Source: RFPI01 sp964398195 (lineage in GTDB: Bacteria > Pseudomonadota > Gammaproteobacteria > Burkholderiales > Methylophilaceae). Taken from it: a DNA stretch of 9,185 nt. Where the stretch lies: the NCBI GenBank assembly GCA_964398195.1, contig CAYNLW010000046.1, forward strand, positions 1 through 9,185, read 5' to 3'. The notes beneath the pieces were generated by a model that saw nothing but the letters and a program-made list of their open reading frames with translations, was not told the origin of the DNA and ran no database searches. Shown one piece after another: positions 6,214-9,185 of this stretch. Numbering within the stretch: the stretch's first letter is position 1; each line of letters begins with the position of its first letter. The position numbers were made by a program, and so were the translations under genes.

Positions 6214-6909
6214 TTAAGCTTGCCGCTCTTGCGTGGTCAGCGCTACTTTATTGCGCACATAAATCGGGCTAGCTTGCGCTGCGCTCAGTACCTCACCACG
6301 TGCAATTTGCCCTACAGCCAATTTGGCGATAGTGGCCGCACTTGGGTAAACCACGCTGTCATCCACATAAGTAGGCGCTAACTGTTGCGCATATCGCGCT
6401 TGCAATTCCGCGCCATACACTTGCCACCCTGTGCCTACGCCGCGCCATTCTGCTGGCTGGCTATTGAGGATTGCTGGCGCTTGATCAGGGCGACATAAGC
6501 AGGGCGCAAGCAGCGTTTGATATTCATCTTGCACACGCTGATAAGCCGCCAAATACACTTCGCCCATACGCGCATCTAAACAGGCGATCAGCTTGTCATG
6601 TTCACTTTGTGCCGCCAAGGCCTGCAAGGTAGAAACCGCTACCACTGGCAAATCGTTGGCAAACGCCAAGCCCTGTGCCACACCGCAAGCGATACGCAGA
6701 CCGGTAAAAGAACCTGGGCCGGCACCAAAAGCGATGGCGTCTAAATCGCTTAATTGGCAATCCGTTTGCTGCAACATTTGCTGAATCTGCGGCAAGATTT
6801 GCGCCGAGTGGCTTTGCAAAGCGTGACTATCGCGTAGCAGACATTGCTCATCTAGCAACAGTGCCAGCGACAGGTATTCGGTGGAAGTATCTAAGGCCAA
6901 GATGCGCAT
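6214..6909 (-). CDS. tsaB: tRNA t6A37 biosynthesis protein TsaB
   Basis: TsaB is the scaffold partner of TsaD and TsaE in making N6-threonylcarbamoyladenosine at position 37 of ANN-decoding tRNAs; it is an inactive ASKHA-fold paralogue of TsaD. The 231 residues equal the E. coli length. Seen are MRILALDTST (1-10), FGAGPGSFTGLRI (61-73), GVAQGLAF (76-83), CLDARMGEVYLAAYQR (110-125), a GVGTGWQVYG segment and the end motif ASPIYVRNKVA, which parallels AEPVYLRNNVA in E. coli. It starts 47 bases after the yoaA stop; no Shine-Dalgarno sequence is evident, so translation may depend on upstream reading. The order yoaA-tsaB is also found in E. coli. Confidence 0.97.
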   Translation of the reverse strand: MRILALDTSTEYLSLALLLDEQCLLRDSHALQSHSAQILPQIQQMLQQTDCQLSDLDAIAFGAGPGSFTGLRIACGVAQGLAFANDLPVVAVSTLQALAAQSEHDKLIACLDARMGEVYLAAYQRVQDEYQTLLAPCLCRPDQAPAILNSQPAEWRGVGTGWQVYGAELQARYAQQLAPTYVDDSVVYPSAATIAKLAVGQIARGEVLSAAQASPIYVRNKVALTTQERQA

Positions 6910-6956
6910 AGCGGGGTCGCAAAAAACAAAGCGCTATTTTGCCACAAGCGCATGGG

Positions 6957-8888
6957 CTAGTTAAAAAATGCCTGCACATCGGCCAATAGCCGTGTGCGTC
7001 TAAAACTCGGCAGGCTTTGCCAAATACGCTTGCCATACGATTTGCTAATCAAGCGTGGGTCACAAATCATCAACACACCTCGGTCATGTTCATCGCGGAT
7101 TAGGCGCCCAGCGCCCTGCTTGAGCGTAATCACCGAATAAGGCAGTTGATATTCCATAAAAGCATTTTTGCCTTGTGCGTTAAGCAACTCAATCCGCGCC
7201 GCCAGCACTGGATCATCGGGCGGCGAGAAAGGTAATTTATCAATAATCACGCAGGATAAGGCTTCGCCACGCACATCTACGCCCTCCCAAAAACTTTGGC
7301 TGCCCACCAGCACCGCGTTGCCGGTTTGCCGAAAGCGTTCGAGTAACTCGCTGCGCGAGCTTTCCCCTTGCACCATCAGCGGATACGGCCAGCCTTGGCT
7401 AGCAAACGCTTCTTTTAACAAAGCATGAATTTCTCGCATGGCACGCAACGAGGTGCACAACACAAAACATCGTCCCTGACTGGCCTGTATCACTGGCAAT
7501 GCGCGTGCCACCACTTCCGAGGTATACACTGGGCTATTCGGATCTGGCATCTCCTCTGGCACATACAATATGCCCTGCTCAGCGTAATTAAACGGGCTAG
7601 TCCATAAAGCCGTTTGCGCGCTATCCAAGCCCATCTGATTCAGGTAATGGCTAAAGTCATTTTTCACTGCCAAGGTGGCAGAAGTAAAAATCCATGCCCC
7701 GACCTTGCGTTTGATTTGGCTAGCCATGCCCTCAGCCACCGACAAAGGCGTCGCGTGCAACTGCACCGCTTGGGTATAGACTTCCACCCAACGCACAAAC
7801 GCTTGCTCATCTACTTGCTGCCATTCATGCAACATCTGTTGCAGCGCCAAGCTGCGTTGCCAACAATTTTCCAGCACTGGGTCGCGCGCCGCTTGGCTTT
7901 CTAAAATCTCAGCCAACGCCGCCAAAGCGGTCTGCATTTGCGCCATACGCGGGGCAAAATTTTCTAATGCTAAGACTTTTTGAATGGGCAAGCGTGAACC
8001 TTCAAAGGCAAATACCAAGCGGAAATCTCGCGCACTTTTTTCTAACGCTCTAGCGCGTTCTAGAATCTCACTACAATCTTTTGCCACGGTCACATAAGCC
8101 GCCTCACTATCACGCGCCAATTCGATTAATTGGCTGGTAGAAACGTCTTTGCCGAAAAATAAACCGGCGATTTCCGGCAACTGATGCGCCTCATCAAAAA
8201 TCACCGCATTAGCAGCAGGCAATAATTCCGCCACCCCTTCATCGCGCAAGGCCACATCGGCAAAAAATAAATGGTGGTTCACCACCACCACATCAGCTTC
8301 CATCGCGCGTTTGCGGGCAGCCACCACAAAGCAATCTTTGTAATGCGCACACTCCTGCCCCAAACAGTTGTCCTTGGTAGAAGTCACCAAAGGCCAAATG
8401 CTGGCCGCTTCCGGCACGCTGGCTAACTCAGCCTTATCGCCAGTTTTGCTGCTGTGCATAAATTGTTTGATTTGTTCCAGATAAGCCACATCTTCACGGC
8501 TCGCAAAACGCCCATCTGCCGCAGCGCGTTGCGCATGAAAATGACACACATAATTGGCGCGCCCTTTGAGCATAGCCACCGTCACAGGGATTTTCAGAGC
8601 ATCTCGAACAGCGGGTAAATCGCGATGGAATAGTTGGTCTTGCAGGGTTTTAGTACCAGTAGAAATAATCACCTTGCCACCCGACAACAGCGCAGGTACT
8701 AAATACGCAAAGGTCTTGCCAGTACCAGTGCCAGCCTCCACCACCAATACCTGATTACCCTTTATCGCCTGCTCAATCGCCAGCGCCATATCCAACTGCT
8801 GTTGCCGCACACGAAAATTTTGCATATTTTCCGCCAATGCACCTTGGGCAGAAAACATCAATGGCAAAACGGAGCTAGACACAGACAT
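6957..8888 (-). CDS. yoaA: DinG-family ATP-dependent DNA helicase YoaA
   Basis: This is an XPD-like superfamily 2 helicase with an iron-sulfur cluster. In E. coli YoaA works with the polymerase III chi subunit (HolC) in tolerating replication damage. The 643 residues (E. coli 636) show Walker A EAGTGTGKT (51-59), STGTKTLQDQL (76-86), the four cluster cysteines C115, C175, C180 and C186, the Walker B box DEAH (232-235), TSATL, SFWEGVDVRG and motif VI QGAGRLIR (591-598). The C terminus keeps an RTR motif like the region implicated in chi binding in E. coli (from memory). YoaA is preferred over DinG because of the match through LVTSTKDNCLG, YKDCFVVAARK and VVVNHHLFFAD, and because of the neighbour tsaB. 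ATG 8888 is taken as start; ATG 8858 (MFSAQGALAE) also fits, and neither has a clear ribosome site. It is first in the run of five genes. Confidence 0.95.
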   Translation of the reverse strand: MSVSSSVLPLMFSAQGALAENMQNFRVRQQQLDMALAIEQAIKGNQVLVVEAGTGTGKTFAYLVPALLSGGKVIISTGTKTLQDQLFHRDLPAVRDALKIPVTVAMLKGRANYVCHFHAQRAAADGRFASREDVAYLEQIKQFMHSSKTGDKAELASVPEAASIWPLVTSTKDNCLGQECAHYKDCFVVAARKRAMEADVVVVNHHLFFADVALRDEGVAELLPAANAVIFDEAHQLPEIAGLFFGKDVSTSQLIELARDSEAAYVTVAKDCSEILERARALEKSARDFRLVFAFEGSRLPIQKVLALENFAPRMAQMQTALAALAEILESQAARDPVLENCWQRSLALQQMLHEWQQVDEQAFVRWVEVYTQAVQLHATPLSVAEGMASQIKRKVGAWIFTSATLAVKNDFSHYLNQMGLDSAQTALWTSPFNYAEQGILYVPEEMPDPNSPVYTSEVVARALPVIQASQGRCFVLCTSLRAMREIHALLKEAFASQGWPYPLMVQGESSRSELLERFRQTGNAVLVGSQSFWEGVDVRGEALSCVIIDKLPFSPPDDPVLAARIELLNAQGKNAFMEYQLPYSVITLKQGAGRLIRDEHDRGVLMICDPRLISKSYGKRIWQSLPSFRRTRLLADVQAFFN

Positions 8889-8919
8889 AAGGGGAAAGCT
8901 ACCTCAGAGAAAAGACAAT

Positions 8920-8952
8920 CACTTAGCGCCGCAAACAACACGGCGCAAAGTG
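8920..8952. repeat. Hairpin in the yoaA leader
   Basis: CACTT (8920-8924) pairs with AAGTG (8948-8952), and GCGCCG (8926-8931) pairs with CGGCGC (8941-8946). This leaves one A-A mismatch (8925/8947) and a nine-base loop, making 11 pairs, six of them pure GC. No T run follows on either strand, so it is not a simple terminator. It lies 31-64 bases before the yoaA start, so it would fall in the 5' leader or act on DNA as an operator. Confidence 0.75.
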
Positions 8953-8955
8953 ACT

Positions 8956-8961
8956 ATTGTA
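8956..8961 (-). promoter_or_regulatory. Candidate -10 box for the yoaA operon
   Basis: The minus strand reads TACAAT here, 5 of 6 to the -10 consensus. The hexamer 17 bases upstream (TACCGA) is a poor -35. Transcription would begin near 8949, placing the leader hairpin at the very 5' end of the messenger. This is weak evidence. Confidence 0.3.
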
Positions 8962-8991
8962 CTGGATAGCGACTTTCGTCGGTATGACGAC
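8962..8991. repeat. REP-like dispersed palindrome
   Basis: The plus strand reads CTGGAT, then ATAGCGAC (8966-8973, overlapping) pairing with GTCGGTAT (8978-8985) around TTTC with one mismatch, then GACGAC. This is the layout of the very common proteobacterial element CTGGATTCC..TTTC..GGAATGACG, here in a diverged form. The translation VLDSDFRRYDD in the plus frame is the typical by-product of such elements. They usually lie between genes in many copies. Confidence 0.65.
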
Positions 8992-9080
8992 ATGGAATTT
9001 GTAGTTTGGGCTGAGGTTAACAAGCCCCAAAAGTGTCGCTTGGAAAATTCACCTCAAAGGAGTGTAAAAAAACAAAGGGG

Positions 9081-9176
9081 TTATTTCGCAAGCTGCATTG
9101 TCACCGATTTTTTCAATTTGGCGGCATATGGGTTTTTGCGTGACTTCATTTTTGATAAATCATATTCAGCTTTCAT
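9081..9176 (-). pseudogene. Truncated ribbon-helix-helix-type antitoxin gene fragment
   Basis: The minus strand from ATG 9176 encodes only 31 residues before TAA at 9081, beginning MKAEYDLSKMKSRKNPYAA and continuing KLKKSVTMQLAK. This is very like the N terminus of small CopG/BrnA-like antitoxins (MKxEYDFSKxKxxKNPYAxKLKKxVTIRL), which normally run on for about 40-60 more residues with a YFK..A...G.PYQ..IN.YL segment. None of that follows in any minus-strand frame, so the gene appears cut after the VTMQL strand. A toxin gene, if present, would lie beyond the right edge of the window. No ribosome binding site is visible. The family call rests on recalled consensus, not on a search. Confidence 0.6.
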
Positions 9177-9185
9177 GGCGTAATT

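Noticed and set aside
9005..9031. TTTGGGCT/AGCCCCAAA hairpin as a terminator
   Set aside because: It has a bulge, and no T run follows on either strand.
8950..9183. Plus-strand open frame of 77 codons as a gene
   Set aside because: Its beginning is the usual by-product translation of a REP-like element, and it runs antisense to the recognisable antitoxin fragment. There is no ribosome binding site.

Overview
The window looks like a chromosomal core region of a betaproteobacterium. QueA, ProS, YoaA, TsaB and RimI all read like their proteobacterial orthologues. A Methylophilaceae-like source (Methylotenera and relatives) is my guess from protein style and moderate GC; the sequence alone does not prove it. 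There is no phage, insertion sequence, CRISPR array or conspicuous transferred island. The accessory material is confined to the right end.

Layout, left to right. A minus-strand tRNA-Leu(CAA) lies at 51-135, and its promoter overlaps the start of the divergent gene queA (173-1210, +). Next is a lone exported protein of unknown function (1292-2164, +). A bidirectional terminator (2191-2219) separates it from a convergent DUF1097 membrane protein (2238-2738, -), which has a strong ribosome binding site and its own upstream control region. The rest, read on the minus strand from right to left, is one long probable operon: yoaA (8888-6957), tsaB (6909-6214), rimI (6179-5652), a degenerate uracil-DNA-glycosylase-like gene (5661-4736) and proS (4678-2963). 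To the right of yoaA lie a leader hairpin, a REP-like dispersed palindrome and the stump of a ribbon-helix-helix-type antitoxin gene.

Two points deserve most attention. First, the glycosylase-like gene is cut by exactly 100 Ns, but the 55 bases on either side of the gap are identical. Collapsing them restores one uninterrupted 256-residue frame, so the break is an assembly artefact and not a pseudogene. Second, the restored protein lacks the cysteines and catalytic motifs of family 4 uracil-DNA glycosylases. Its N terminus aligns without gaps with the clamp-loader-binding tail of E. coli DNA polymerase III psi (HolD), and it sits beside rimI, as holD does in E. coli. It is therefore a candidate psi subunit. 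The same operon encodes YoaA, the helicase that in E. coli shares the partner chi (HolC) with psi.

The genes serve translation and replication together: tRNA-Leu, queuosine synthesis (QueA), t6A synthesis (TsaB), ribosomal protein acetylation (RimI), prolyl-tRNA charging (ProS), a repair helicase (YoaA) and a possible replicase subunit.
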